DNA of 64,000 nt from Sphingobacterium sp. lm-10 (GCF_023554555.1 NZ_JAMJWC010000001.1:1612001-1676000), one strand, 5' to 3'; counted from the stretch's first letter, positions 27,908 to 37,487 are shown. Program-made: numbers and translations. Notes: a model not told the origin generated them from the letters alone.

Positions 27908-28627
27908 CTAACGCAGAGAAAACAAATCATCAACGCCTAACAACTTCCTGCTTGTGAAACCCTCACCATAAGTCGCTTGAATGCTACGGCCAAATTCCCG
28001 GGCCCTTCCTTCGGTGTATTGAATAAAGTCTGGCGTCGAGATATAGGTTTGCGGCTCATCACTATCTGCAGCAGCATTGAATTGTGTAGTATACGCCAAT
28101 ATGGATTGCTTCTTGATCTCCCAATAAGGCGTGATATCTAAAATAATATCTGGTTGAATATATTTATCCTGTATCAATTGAAGCTGTAGTCGTGGACGAA
28201 AGCTCTCTTGAACAGTTTCGTCATCCCGCGTTTCAATGCGCCTTAAACCAGACAGAAACAACGCGTCATTAACGAGCTTGCTCGCACGCCCATGATCTGG
28301 ATGCCGGTCATCCACTGCATTGGTGATTACAATCTCGGGACGGTATTTTCGAATACATCGAATTACTGCTAGCTGATGCGCTTCGTCATTCTCAAAAAAA
28401 CCATCTTTCAATCCCAAATTAACACGCAGTGTTACTCCCAAAATATCTGCTGCAGCCTGTGCTTCGGCGGCGCGCGTTTCAGCCGTTCCGCGCGTACCTA
28501 GTTCGCCACGCGTCATATCCACGATCCCGACCTTCTTCCCTGCTGCCACATACTTCGCAATTGTACCACCAGCACCAAGCTCCGCATCATCAGGATGCAC
28601 TGTTATCACCATCAAATCCAATTCCAT
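27908..28627 (-). CDS. bshB1: Bacillithiol biosynthesis deacetylase BshB1
   Basis: This zinc hydrolase removes the acetyl group from N-acetylglucosaminyl-malate in synthesis of the thiol bacillithiol. The 239-residue LmbE/PIG-L-type protein has the metal motif HPDDAELG near residue 12 and the second His motif DRHPDHGRAS. The GFFEND and YGEGFTSRKLLGVDDLFSL blocks are typical of BshB1 in Bacteroidota. It is a single-gene unit; the other bsh genes are not in this window. Confidence 0.93.
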   Translation of the reverse strand: MELDLMVITVHPDDAELGAGGTIAKYVAAGKKVGIVDMTRGELGTRGTAETRAAEAQAAADILGVTLRVNLGLKDGFFENDEAHQLAVIRCIRKYRPEIVITNAVDDRHPDHGRASKLVNDALFLSGLRRIETRDDETVQESFRPRLQLQLIQDKYIQPDIILDITPYWEIKKQSILAYTTQFNAAADSDEPQTYISTPDFIQYTEGRAREFGRSIQATYGEGFTSRKLLGVDDLFSLR

Positions 28628-28656
28628 ACGGGTAGATTATTGTTTAAAAATAGGGA

Positions 28657-28664
28657 CAAATATA
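28657..28664 (-). promoter_or_regulatory. -7 element of bshB1
   Basis: TATATTTG on the minus strand is a perfect match, 29 bases before the ATG; the -33 element is not clear. Confidence 0.5.
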
Positions 28665-28752
28665 ATGTTTAAACGCATAGTTATGTGGAGAAATTGTGAA
28701 ATCAGAGATCTAACTTCACAAAAACTAATACGTTTTAATAAATAGGTAGTAA

Positions 28753-29409
28753 TTAGCGATTCCCAGCCATCGGTCTGGCCTGTTCGTACTCCCGGATAAT
28801 CGTCTCAATAACGAAATCCTCTTGTGGATTGTACGAACTTTTTAGATTGTGCCCTACCACACGGGCAACACCTTGGTATACAAAGGCGGCAACACCACCT
28901 TTCATCTCTTTAACCAACTCATAACTGGTATTTCCAGTCTGTCTTTCGATGAGCTTAATCAATATCTTACCCTGGCTGATGGAAAGGTTTTTCACTTCTG
29001 ATGTGATTTTATGCTTGATCTCATGCTCACATTCCTTCACTAGCCTGCGCTCTTCCTTTCTATTCTGCGCAAGTGCCAAATCACGATCCAACTGAGCGTA
29101 CCGTTTTTGCGCATACATAGCATATGGAAGCACACGGAGCACATTTCTCTTTAAACGAAGATATTGCATACGCTCCTCTTCGCTCTTCCAAGGTCGAAAA
29201 GCGACAATTACTACTTCTGGAATAAGAAAGGTGGGCACTACCTCGCCCGTCTCTAGGCGTACCGTCTGATAGGTATCTACAACCTGAGCCTGACCCCCAC
29301 CATAATGGGGCATCGTCAACTGTTGAGTATGACCTATCAAAGGAAGTAAAACAAGCGTCGCAACCGCACTAATCAAGACTCTCATACACGAATTAAATCG
29401 CAAATTCAT
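28753..29409 (-). CDS. DUF4294 domain protein, exported
   Basis: This 218-residue protein of a Bacteroidota family (DUF4294) has unknown function. It has an N-terminal signal (MRVLISAVATLVLLPLIG, cut near HTQ). The conserved core carries EVVIVAFRPWKSEEERMQYL, a charged helical stretch with several Arg/Glu, and GKILIKLIERQTGNTSYELV. I chose the ATG at 29409; an ATG eight codons later (29385) also gives a good signal peptide. The frame upstream to 29457 is unlikely, since a TAAATTTA -7-like element lies at 29433-29440. Confidence 0.8.
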   Translation of the reverse strand: MNLRFNSCMRVLISAVATLVLLPLIGHTQQLTMPHYGGGQAQVVDTYQTVRLETGEVVPTFLIPEVVIVAFRPWKSEEERMQYLRLKRNVLRVLPYAMYAQKRYAQLDRDLALAQNRKEERRLVKECEHEIKHKITSEVKNLSISQGKILIKLIERQTGNTSYELVKEMKGGVAAFVYQGVARVVGHNLKSSYNPQEDFVIETIIREYEQARPMAGNR

Positions 29410-29531
29410 TTTAAATATACACAGATTTTCCTTAAATTTATTTCTAACAAAAATCATGCTACTTTAATACACCCTCTTTAACTAGTAAAGATAAAGTAAT
29501 TTGAAACAACTCACAACCTTTGGGAGATGAT

Positions 29532-31745
29532 ATGGAAGAATATGTGATTGATATTGAGGCGGAAAACAAGGAGATTAGGAAACGATATCGAGCACTGTTA
29601 CGAGCATGTAAGCCCACGTTACAACGGGGGGACAAACAGGAAATCCGCCGAGCCTTTGACTTATCCTTGGAAAGTCATAAAGATATGCGCCGCAAGTCTG
29701 GCGAACCTTACATTTATCATCCGATCGCAGTAGCACAGATTGCTGCGGAAGAGATTGGATTAGGCACCACCTCCATCGTGTGTGCGCTATTACACGATGT
29801 GGTGGAAGATACCAGCATGACGGTTGAGGCCATTGAACAGCAGTTTGGAAAAAAGGTAGCACGCATCATCGATGGATTAACGAAGATCTCCGGCATCTTT
29901 GACACCAATAGTTCCATTCAGGCCGAGAACTTCCGTAAAATGCTTCTTACGCTGGCAGACGACGTTCGCGTTATCTTAATAAAGCTTGCGGACCGATTGC
30001 ACAATATGCGTACCATGGAATTCATGGCGCGGCATAAGCAACTTAAAATCGCTTCGGAAACCAGTTATTTGTATGCGCCGCTTGCACATCGTTTGGGTCT
30101 GTATGCCATAAAATCGGAGTTGGAAGATCTGTCCATGAAATACACAGATCCTGACACCTATAAGTTTATTGCCAGAAAGCTGAATGAGAAGAAGGCCGAG
30201 CGCGAGAAGTTCATCGCCAGCTTCGTCTCACCCATCAAAGAAATCTTGGCCGGGGAAGGTATTACAGCCAATGTATTTGGCCGCCCTAAATCCATCCATT
30301 CGATCTGGAATAAGATGCGCAAGAAATCCATCCCTTTTGAAGAGGTATACGATCTTTTTGCCATTCGCGTAATCATTGACACCGCCGACGAGAAAGAGAA
30401 GACGGAATGCTGGAAGGTATATTCTATTGTAACGGATCTTTATCGTCCAAATCCCGACCGTTTACGCGATTGGATCTCGTCGCCAAAAGGAAATGGCTAT
30501 GAATCGCTGCACACCACCTTGATGGGCCCTCGCGGCCAATGGGTGGAGGTACAAATCCGCACCAAACGCATGAATGAAATTGCCGAAAAAGGATTTGCAG
30601 CACATTGGAAATATAAGGAATCAAATTCAGACAGTGGGCTGGATCAGTGGATTCAGAAAGTACGTGATGTATTAAGTACTGCTGAGCCAGATGCCATCGA
30701 CTTCGTGGACGATTTTAAGATGAATCTCTTCTCAGACGAGATCTTCATCTTTACGCCCAAAGGTACCTTGGTGCAGCTACCCCATGATGCAACTGCGCTC
30801 GACTTTGCCTTTGAGATTCACTCCGACATTGGTGCTACCTGTATCGGTGCGAAGGTAAATCATAAGTTAGTTCCGCTGTCTCACCATCTACACAATGGGG
30901 ATCAGGTAGAGATCATCACTTCGGCTAAGCAAAGTCCGAAAGAGGATTGGCTTAACTTTGTGGTCACGGCAAAAGCGCGTTCAAAGATCAAATCCTCTTT
31001 GAAGGAGGAGAAAAGACGCGTAGCGGAAGATGGGAAGGAAATTCTGGAAAGAAAACTCAAGTCTCTAAAAATAACGTACAACACCGATAACATCAATAAA
31101 ATTGCAAACCACTTTAAGTTTGCGAGTTCTCAGGACTTGTTTTTTCAAGTAGCTAAGGGTACGATTGATATTAAGAATCTGAGAGAATTTGCTGCTTCAG
31201 AAAAGTCTGAAGATGCGAATAACAACCAATTTCAGTCCCATGTCACGGGCTTGGTCGATAAGATCAACAAAAAGGACATGGATACGATTTTGATTGGCGA
31301 CGATCTGCAAAAGATTGACTATACCCTCGCTCCATGTTGTAACCCAATCCCTGGTGATGATATTTTTGGTTTTCTAACAGTGAATGACGGAATCAAGATC
31401 CACCGAACCAGTTGTCCGAACGCCTCTCGACTTATGGCGAACTATGGCTACCGGATTCTAAAGGCGCAGTGGTCTTCTTCTCAAGGAAACGTTTCTTTCC
31501 TAACAGGGCTTCGCATTGTCGGGATCGATGACGTTGGTCTGGTCAATAAAATCACGACCGTCATTTCCAGAAACTTCAACGTCAATATCCGGTCGCTATC
31601 TATATCCAGTAACGAAGGGATTTTTGAAGGCAATATTATGGTATTTGTGAATGATATTGAACAGCTAGACAACTTGATTAGCAATGTGATGCGCATACCA
31701 GGAATCACCAGTGTATCACGTTACGAAGCCGAAACCAGAAATTAG
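29532..31745 (+). CDS. rel: Bifunctional (p)ppGpp synthetase/hydrolase (RelA/SpoT family)
   Basis: This enzyme makes and breaks the alarmone (p)ppGpp in the stringent response. The 737-residue protein has an intact HD hydrolase domain (about residues 25-185: YIYHP, LLHDVVEDT, LIKLADRLHNMRT) and an intact synthetase domain (about 240-350: GRPKSIHSIWNKM, NGYESLHTTL, VEVQIRTKRMNEIAEKG). A TGS domain (about 390-455, FIFTPKGTLVQLPHDATALD), a zinc-finger-like CCNPIPGDD block and a C-terminal ACT domain follow. Both active sites look complete. A TTG four codons upstream opens the frame, but the ATG at 29532 (MEEYVIDIEAENKE) is the plausible start. Confidence 0.94.
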   Translation: MEEYVIDIEAENKEIRKRYRALLRACKPTLQRGDKQEIRRAFDLSLESHKDMRRKSGEPYIYHPIAVAQIAAEEIGLGTTSIVCALLHDVVEDTSMTVEAIEQQFGKKVARIIDGLTKISGIFDTNSSIQAENFRKMLLTLADDVRVILIKLADRLHNMRTMEFMARHKQLKIASETSYLYAPLAHRLGLYAIKSELEDLSMKYTDPDTYKFIARKLNEKKAEREKFIASFVSPIKEILAGEGITANVFGRPKSIHSIWNKMRKKSIPFEEVYDLFAIRVIIDTADEKEKTECWKVYSIVTDLYRPNPDRLRDWISSPKGNGYESLHTTLMGPRGQWVEVQIRTKRMNEIAEKGFAAHWKYKESNSDSGLDQWIQKVRDVLSTAEPDAIDFVDDFKMNLFSDEIFIFTPKGTLVQLPHDATALDFAFEIHSDIGATCIGAKVNHKLVPLSHHLHNGDQVEIITSAKQSPKEDWLNFVVTAKARSKIKSSLKEEKRRVAEDGKEILERKLKSLKITYNTDNINKIANHFKFASSQDLFFQVAKGTIDIKNLREFAASEKSEDANNNQFQSHVTGLVDKINKKDMDTILIGDDLQKIDYTLAPCCNPIPGDDIFGFLTVNDGIKIHRTSCPNASRLMANYGYRILKAQWSSSQGNVSFLTGLRIVGIDDVGLVNKITTVISRNFNVNIRSLSISSNEGIFEGNIMVFVNDIEQLDNLISNVMRIPGITSVSRYEAETRN

Positions 31746-31812
31746 CGTGTGATTCATTATGCACTCATTTTATTGTGACTGTGCACTGGTATGAAATCCC
31801 AGCAAAATTTGG

Positions 31813-31820
31813 TAAATTTG
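31813..31820 (+). promoter_or_regulatory. -7 element of the Fur-family gene
   Basis: TAAATTTG, a perfect match, 22 bases before the ATG at 31843; no TTTG at the canonical -33 distance. Confidence 0.5.
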
Positions 31821-31842
31821 TACAGAAGACTACAAGGAATGT

Positions 31843-32334
31843 ATGAAGCAAGGTGAAAGTTACGAAACAGTAAAAAAGATATTTGAGGCTTATCTGGAAA
31901 ATAAAAATCTCAGAAAGACCCCAGAAAGATATGCCATCTTGGAAGAGATCTATTCACGCACAGATCACTTTGATGTGGAATCGTTGTATATCCACATGAA
32001 AAACAAGAAATATCGGGTGAGTAGAGCGACAGTATATAATACACTGGAATTATTAGTCTCGTGTGATTTGGTGACTAAGCATCAATTCGGTCGCAATATG
32101 GCACAGTTTGAGAAATCTTACGGCTATAAGCAGCATGACCATGTCATCTGTATTGAATGTAATAAGGTGGTCGAATTTTGTGACCCAAGAATACATCAGA
32201 TCCAAAGCATGATGGGAGAATTGCTTAAGTTCGAGATTAAACATCACTCCTTAAATTTGTATGGAGTCTGTGAAGAATGTAGAGAAAAAGAAGCTGCGAA
32301 GTCTGCCGCGCAGACCGTTGCCTCTGAAGCGTAG
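31843..32334 (+). CDS. Fur-family transcriptional regulator
   Basis: This 163-residue metal- or peroxide-responsive repressor has a winged-helix domain at about residues 10-90 ([30 protein letters not shown] is the recognition helix). The C-terminal dimerisation domain has the structural zinc pairs CIEC and CEEC and the sensory His-rich HDHVICIE. Fur, PerR and Zur cannot be separated on sequence alone; the intact CxxC pairs fit all. It has its own promoter and a hairpin terminator before purA. A short Ala/Ser-rich tail ends the protein. Confidence 0.9.
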   Translation: MKQGESYETVKKIFEAYLENKNLRKTPERYAILEEIYSRTDHFDVESLYIHMKNKKYRVSRATVYNTLELLVSCDLVTKHQFGRNMAQFEKSYGYKQHDHVICIECNKVVEFCDPRIHQIQSMMGELLKFEIKHHSLNLYGVCEECREKEAAKSAAQTVASEA

Positions 32335-32391
32335 TGATATGTCTGCTTTTTTGACATAAGTTTCACTTTTCTAGATAACAATAGTACTTTT

Positions 32392-32432
32392 GTTCGGGAT
32401 AATTGAACACATCAGTTATCCCGAACTTTTTT
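32392..32432 (+). terminator. Terminator after the Fur-family gene
   Basis: The stem GTTCGGGATAA/TTATCCCGAAC (32392-32402 and 32416-32426) is followed by six T. A TACTTTTG (32385-32392) that matches the -7 consensus abuts its left arm. Confidence 0.85.
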
Positions 32433-32487
32433 ATGTATTGCGCATTGCAAAGTATACAAATTATTTATTCATATATCACAATTCAAT

Positions 32488-33759
32488 ATGCAAGTTGATG
32501 TCCTTTTGGGCTTACAATGGGGCGACGAAGGTAAAGGAAAAATCGTCGATGTTTTTTGCCCGAAATACGATTTGATTGCCCGTTTTCAAGGCGGACCGAA
32601 TGCTGGCCACACGCTGGAGTTTGACAACAAAAAATTCGTTTTAAACACCATTCCTTCCGGTATCTTTAATGAAGACACCCTAAACCTCATCGGTAATGGT
32701 GTGGTAATCGATCCTATTATTCTGAAAAGGGAACTGGACAACCTTAAACAAGCTGGTTTTGATCCTGTTGCAAAAGGCAAATTGGTCATCGCACGCAAAG
32801 CGCACTTGATCTTGCCAACGCATCAATTATTGGATGCTGCCTCTGAAACTAACATGGGAACGGGCAAGATTGGCTCCACCTTAAAGGGTATCGGACCAAC
32901 CTATATGGATAAAACAGGCAGAAATGGTCTTCGTGTAGGCGACACCACCCTACCGGACTTTATAGATCGCTATGAGAAGCTGAAACAGAAGCATTTGTCC
33001 ATCTTAGCGCATTACGGCGAACTGCCTGATTTCGCTGATCGGGAGAAAGCATTTTTAGAGGCTATTGAATTCCTGAAAACGATTCCTCACGTGGACTCGG
33101 AACATTTGGTTAATCAATACCTTAAGGATGGCAAACGCGTATTAGCCGAAGGTGCACAAGGAACATTGTTAGACGTTGATTTTGGATCATATCCTTTCGT
33201 CACATCTTCTAATACAACCACGGCGGGTGCTTGTACTGGATTGGGCATTGCTCCCAATCGTATTGGTGCTGTCTATGGTATCTTTAAAGCTTACGCTACC
33301 CGCGTTGGTGGCGGGCCGTTTCCGACAGAACTGCATGATGAGACTGGAGAACAACTTCGCCAGTTGGGTCACGAGTTTGGCGCAACTACTGGCCGTGCCA
33401 GACGTACCGGATGGATTGATATTCCTGCGTTGAAATATGCGATTATGATTAACGGTGTAACCGAATTAATCATGATGAAAGCAGACGTATTGGACACTTT
33501 CGATAAGATCTACGCTTGTACACATTACAAACACAATGGTGAAGTAATTGACTACATGCCTTACGAGATTATCACGAATGAAGCAGAGCCAGTATATGAG
33601 GAAATCGAAGGCTGGAATCAGGATCTAACGGGTATTAGAAAACCAGAAGAAATCCCTGCTGCTTTGAAAAATTACATTTCTTATTTGGAGAAAGCGCTGG
33701 AAGTGCCGATTAAGTACCTATCAGTAGGTCCGGATCGCGTACAGACTATCGTATTATAA
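32488..33759 (+). CDS. purA: Adenylosuccinate synthetase
   Basis: This enzyme joins IMP and aspartate with GTP to make adenylosuccinate, the first step from IMP to AMP. The 423-residue protein has the P-loop-like WGDEGKGK (residues 11-18), catalytic Asp13, GPNAGHT, the IMP-binding GTLLDVDFGSYPFVTSS and TGRARRTGW. Length is standard. pabB follows after 10 bases. The opposing guanylate branch enzyme guaB is 13 kb upstream. Confidence 0.97.
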   Translation: MQVDVLLGLQWGDEGKGKIVDVFCPKYDLIARFQGGPNAGHTLEFDNKKFVLNTIPSGIFNEDTLNLIGNGVVIDPIILKRELDNLKQAGFDPVAKGKLVIARKAHLILPTHQLLDAASETNMGTGKIGSTLKGIGPTYMDKTGRNGLRVGDTTLPDFIDRYEKLKQKHLSILAHYGELPDFADREKAFLEAIEFLKTIPHVDSEHLVNQYLKDGKRVLAEGAQGTLLDVDFGSYPFVTSSNTTTAGACTGLGIAPNRIGAVYGIFKAYATRVGGGPFPTELHDETGEQLRQLGHEFGATTGRARRTGWIDIPALKYAIMINGVTELIMMKADVLDTFDKIYACTHYKHNGEVIDYMPYEIITNEAEPVYEEIEGWNQDLTGIRKPEEIPAALKNYISYLEKALEVPIKYLSVGPDRVQTIVL

Positions 33760-33769
33760 AAAACAAGAA

Positions 33770-35062
33770 ATGCCTACGGCAACATTAGCGATTGAAGCAG
33801 AAGATTTTCTGGCTAAAGCATTGCTTTGGGCGGATTCTTTTGAGACAGCTTGCCTGCTTCATTCCAATGAATTTGGTGATCCTTATGCCAATATCCAAAG
33901 TCTGTTAGCAGTAGGTGTTCATCGGGAAATTGTTGCCGATGGCGACAATACGTTTGAAAAAATAGAGGCTTTTAAAACCAAGCATCCCCAAGAGTGGATG
34001 CTTGGTTTTTTTGGTTACGATCTGAAGAACGAAATCGAGGATCTTCACACGGCTCTACCGGATGAACTGGAATTTCCAGATGCATACTTTTTCGTCCCGG
34101 AAATAGTATTCCGTTTTCAACATGGAAAAGTGACTATAGATACTCTGGAAGCGGTGAACGCACAAGACATTTATGATCGCATTTGTAGTACCTCCCTACT
34201 GTTCGACTCAACTAATTTGGCAAAACCGTTTCGAAAACGGATGAGTAAGGAAGCCTATATGCAATCATTTCAGCAGTTAAAACAGCATATTCAGCGGGGC
34301 GACATTTACGAAGTGAATCTTTGTCAGGAGTTTTACCAGGAAAATTGTGCTATTCATCCGCCAAGCATCTACTGGGAATTAAATACGGTATCTCCTACCC
34401 CATTTTCTACTTTTTTTAAATTTCGAGAACACTACATCCTTTCCGCCTCGCCCGAACGCTTTATTGCAAAACGGGGTACCACGCTATTGTCTCAGCCTAT
34501 AAAAGGTACTGCCAAGCGTGGCAATACTGAAAATGAAGATCAGGAGATCATACAGCGGTTAAAATCTGATCCGAAGGAAATCGCTGAAAACGTGATGATT
34601 GTGGATCTGGTACGTAACGATTTGACTAGAAGCGCTAAAGCCGGAAGCGTGGCCGCTGAACGCCAGCCGCAAGTACATACTTTTCGTCAAGTACATCAAT
34701 TGATTTCTACCATTACCTGTGAGATTGATCCTAATGTAACTGATTTGGAAGCTATAAAGCGTATTTTTCCGGCTGGCTCGATGACGGGAGCACCTAAACT
34801 TCGAGCCATGCAACTCTGCGAGCGCTACGAAAAATCTAAGCGAGGTGTTTATGCTGGCGCTGTAGGTTACTTCGCCCCAGACGGAGCCTTTGATTTTAAT
34901 GTAGTGATCCGCACGTTGCTATACAATAGCAGAAAGCAATACCTTTCTTTCCATACCGGTGGTGCTATTACGATTGATGCAGAAGCAGAAAAAGAATATT
35001 CCGAGTGTCTTTTAAAGGCGAATGCCATATTGATGGCTTTACATACGCAATTGGAGGATTAA
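33770..35062 (+). CDS. pabB: Aminodeoxychorismate synthase component I
   Basis: This enzyme converts chorismate to 4-amino-4-deoxychorismate for folate synthesis. The 430-residue chorismate-binding protein has PIKGTAKRG with Lys245, the residue that marks PabB against anthranilate synthase TrpE (PIAGT). IVDLVRNDLTRSAKAGSV, GSMTGAPK and FHTGGAIT are family blocks. The amidotransferase partner pabA is not nearby. It is probably co-transcribed with purA. Confidence 0.88.
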   Translation: MPTATLAIEAEDFLAKALLWADSFETACLLHSNEFGDPYANIQSLLAVGVHREIVADGDNTFEKIEAFKTKHPQEWMLGFFGYDLKNEIEDLHTALPDELEFPDAYFFVPEIVFRFQHGKVTIDTLEAVNAQDIYDRICSTSLLFDSTNLAKPFRKRMSKEAYMQSFQQLKQHIQRGDIYEVNLCQEFYQENCAIHPPSIYWELNTVSPTPFSTFFKFREHYILSASPERFIAKRGTTLLSQPIKGTAKRGNTENEDQEIIQRLKSDPKEIAENVMIVDLVRNDLTRSAKAGSVAAERQPQVHTFRQVHQLISTITCEIDPNVTDLEAIKRIFPAGSMTGAPKLRAMQLCERYEKSKRGVYAGAVGYFAPDGAFDFNVVIRTLLYNSRKQYLSFHTGGAITIDAEAEKEYSECLLKANAILMALHTQLED

Positions 35063-35380
35063 GCGGTATTCCGAATGTACAAAAAACTGCCCTATAGCAT
35101 TCAAAATGTATCTGAAGCCTAGCAAACCGGCACAATAAAAAATAGCACCGATTCTTCGTATCATGTTAAGAATACGTTATTTATTTCGAATGATGATATA
35201 GCTATGAGCTATTATAAAATAAAAGAAGTACATTTACAATGTAAAAAATTGTATTTACCGTTTGAAAATCACGGCACTCAAAACTCGTCTATTATTTCGC
35301 AGTATATCAAAACCCTTAGCCCCTATTCACTCCGTTTAGTATTTCTATGGGTAAGTGAGGCGAGATTTTAAAATAGCACC
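35063..35380. other. Intergenic region with a doubtful small frame
   Basis: About 318 A/T-rich bases lie between pabB and the desaturase gene. No terminator hairpin and no clear promoter are visible. A 55-codon frame (35204-35371; MSYYKIKEVHLQCKKLY, ending in WVSEARF) stops 9 bases before the desaturase ATG. It has no recognisable motif and may be chance. Confidence 0.4.
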
Positions 35381-36442
35381 ATGAAAAAATCAACAAAATT
35401 CAACAATACCGATACTTCCTTCTCTAAAATATTGAAAAGCAGGGTAAACGAATATTTTCAAAATTCAGCTAAGCGCACTACCGGCGGCTCAAAGATGTAT
35501 CAGAAAACGATCGTGCTTATTAGCTCAGCTATTATTCTGTATAGTATTTTGGTATTTGTATCGCCTTTCTGGCCAATTTCCGTCGTCTTATGTATTTTGC
35601 TGGGGGTAAATTTTGCTGCAATAGGATTTAATATTATGCACGATGCAGGACATAACAGTTTGTCGAGCAATAAAAACGTGAATACCTTGCTTTCCTACTC
35701 TTTAAATGCGCTTGGTGGAAATATTTATCTATGGAAACTAAAGCATAATATAGCACACCATACTTATACAAATATTGAGGGCGAAGATCACGATATTGAA
35801 ATTAAGTTCCTGCGCATCCATGATTCTCAAGAACCTAAAAGCCATCATCGCTACCAACATTTCTACTTTCCAGTGCTTTACGCGATATCCTACCTAGCGT
35901 GGATCTTTTTTCAGGATTACGAAAAATACTTCAGACGCAGACTAGGTAAACATTCAGCTCTGTTCAATATGCCAAACAAAGAGAAGTGGATCTTTTGGAT
36001 CAGTAAAATCGTACATTTTCAACTATTTATTACGATTCCAGTTATCTTGGTAGGATGGCTTCCGGCATTAATCGGTTTGTTGATTGCGGGGTTCGCCTGT
36101 GGCATCTGTCTGGCGACTGTATTCCAACTGGCACACGTCGTGACAGAGACCGAGTTTACTGCAAGCGAGCCAGGCCGTATGGAAGACGAGTGGACCGTAC
36201 ACCAGTTGAGTACCACGGCAAACTTCGCTACGCGCAATAAGGTATTGACATGGTTGTTGGGAGGGTTAAACTTTCAAGTGGAGCATCACTTGTTTCCAAA
36301 GATCAGCCATATTCATTACCCAGAGATCAATAAAATTGTAAAAAACGTATGCGAAGAGTTTCGGGTAAATTATATCGAGTTTGCGTCCTTTGGCCAAGCC
36401 TGGAAATCTCATGCAAGCGTGATCAAAAGTATGTCTCGCTAA
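35381..36442 (+). CDS. Membrane fatty acid desaturase
   Basis: This 353-residue di-iron membrane desaturase introduces a double bond into acyl chains (acyl-CoA or lipid-linked). The three His boxes are present: HDAGH at 87-91, HNIAHH at 122-127, and the C-terminal QVEHHLFP of the front-end type with Gln in place of the first His. Four to five hydrophobic helices flank them. No cytochrome b5 domain is fused. The Q-x-x-HH box favours a linoleoyl-CoA/front-end desaturase relative over a delta-9 enzyme. It is a single-gene unit with a terminator behind. Confidence 0.9.
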   Translation: MKKSTKFNNTDTSFSKILKSRVNEYFQNSAKRTTGGSKMYQKTIVLISSAIILYSILVFVSPFWPISVVLCILLGVNFAAIGFNIMHDAGHNSLSSNKNVNTLLSYSLNALGGNIYLWKLKHNIAHHTYTNIEGEDHDIEIKFLRIHDSQEPKSHHRYQHFYFPVLYAISYLAWIFFQDYEKYFRRRLGKHSALFNMPNKEKWIFWISKIVHFQLFITIPVILVGWLPALIGLLIAGFACGICLATVFQLAHVVTETEFTASEPGRMEDEWTVHQLSTTANFATRNKVLTWLLGGLNFQVEHHLFPKISHIHYPEINKIVKNVCEEFRVNYIEFASFGQAWKSHASVIKSMSR

Positions 36443-36507
36443 TTGGCGATAAGCTCAATTTTTACTGAGCTTTACTATCGGAACAAACGTCACCAATCTA
36501 AACACAC

Positions 36508-36547
36508 AAAAAGAGCGGTCATGCTATTATAGCGTGACCGCTCTTTT
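36508..36547 (+). terminator. Terminator of the desaturase gene
   Basis: A near-perfect inverted repeat with arms AAAGAGCGGTCA and TGACCGCTCTTT, set around a 13-base loop. Confidence 0.8.
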
Positions 36548-36610
36548 GTGTGTTGCATACCTGTAATGGTATCTATCACTTCAAGCGAATTAAAATTAAG
36601 AGCATAAAAA

Positions 36611-36636
36611 AACCGCCTTGCGTAAGCAGGACGGTT
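36611..36636 (-). terminator. Terminator of the cold-shock gene
   Basis: The stem AACCGTCCTGC/GCAAGGCGGTT (one mismatch, one wobble) is followed by seven T on the minus strand, 24 bases after the stop. Confidence 0.8.
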
Positions 36637-36660
36637 AATACAATATATGCAAAAATTAAC

Positions 36661-36852
36661 TTAAATCAACTTAACATTTACTGCGTTTGGGCCTTTTTTG
36701 CCTTGTTCAACTTCAAAAGAAACGTGATCTTGCTCACGGATATCTTGAGTCAATCCTGAAACATGAACAAAAACTTCTTGACCACCGTCATTTGGAGTTA
36801 TAAATCCGAAACCCTTGGTCTCGTTGAAAAATTTTACTATGCCTTCTTGCAT
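36661..36852 (-). CDS. Cold-shock domain protein (CspA family)
   Basis: This 63-residue single-stranded nucleic-acid-binding protein (OB fold) acts as an RNA chaperone. RNP1 is KGFGFITP (about residues 13-20) and RNP2 is VFVHVSGL (about 27-34); GIVKFFNETKG opens the fold. Length is typical. A -7-like TACATTTA (36885-36892, minus) gives a leader of about 30 bases; with another start site the leader could be longer and act as a thermosensor. Cold induction is inferred only from the family. Confidence 0.95.
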   Translation of the reverse strand: MQEGIVKFFNETKGFGFITPNDGGQEVFVHVSGLTQDIREQDHVSFEVEQGKKGPNAVNVKLI

Positions 36853-36884
36853 TGCTTTGTATGGATAAAATATTATTAATTATG

Positions 36885-36892
36885 TAAATGTA
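36885..36892 (-). promoter_or_regulatory. Possible -7 element of the cold-shock gene
   Basis: TACATTTA on the minus strand (one base off TAnnTTTG), with TTTG about 23 bases further upstream. The stretch from here to about 37,250 holds no other gene that I can support. Confidence 0.35.
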
Positions 36893-37259
36893 CATAAAAT
36901 AATTTGCTATACGCACAAAACCTATAATCAAATGATTATTTTAACATATTAGCGAGATTATAGCGTTACATGGTGCACCTATCTTCTTTAGTAAACGTTT
37001 CCGCTACCTGAGCAAATCAATACTTTTATTTTTTGGATACTTATAAGGATCACATCTTGAACCAGAATGCCTTCACTGATTGCTTTTCAGCGATAATAGT
37101 CGGTTTGTATCAAATACTACATCTTATGAATAAGTACGCAATATGCGGCACCGAAAAACAATATATATCCTGAATGGCTTATATTATTACGAGGTTAATA
37201 TAGAAGGTTACAGCTACAAAATTCTACCTCAAATAGTTCTCACTAAAAACAGATCACTT

Positions 37260-37463
37260 ATGGCAACGAAAGTAGAAACAAAAAATACCGGTTTAAAAAA
37301 AGATAAACCAGAAGAGACATATCAAGAACTCACTTCCGTAGTGAAAAAGAATAAAGAGAACAAACAAAATAAAGATGCGGAAGCTGGAATAGACTCCAAA
37401 GAGGAACAGATAAACGATCTTCCAAACGATCCGGAAGCAAAAATTCCGGAGAAGAAAGATTAA
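37260..37463 (+). CDS. Highly charged 67-residue protein, unknown
   Basis: The frame is open from 37143, but its first 39 codons are A/T-rich and show no protein-like features. The ATG at 37260 gives 67 residues beginning MATKVETKNTGLKKDKPEET, almost wholly hydrophilic (Lys, Glu, Asp, Asn) and without Cys or Trp. It is predicted to be disordered or helical. No family is recognised; such proteins are often stress-related. A bidirectional terminator starts 24 bases after the stop, which supports a real unit. Confidence 0.6.
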   Translation: MATKVETKNTGLKKDKPEETYQELTSVVKKNKENKQNKDAEAGIDSKEEQINDLPNDPEAKIPEKKD

Positions 37464-37487
37464 AAGAGAGAGGTATATAACCTGAAC

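Noticed and set aside
37143..37259. Long start of the charged protein at 37260
   Set aside because: The 39-codon extension is Tyr/Ile-rich, unlike the rest, and looks like open A/T-rich sequence.
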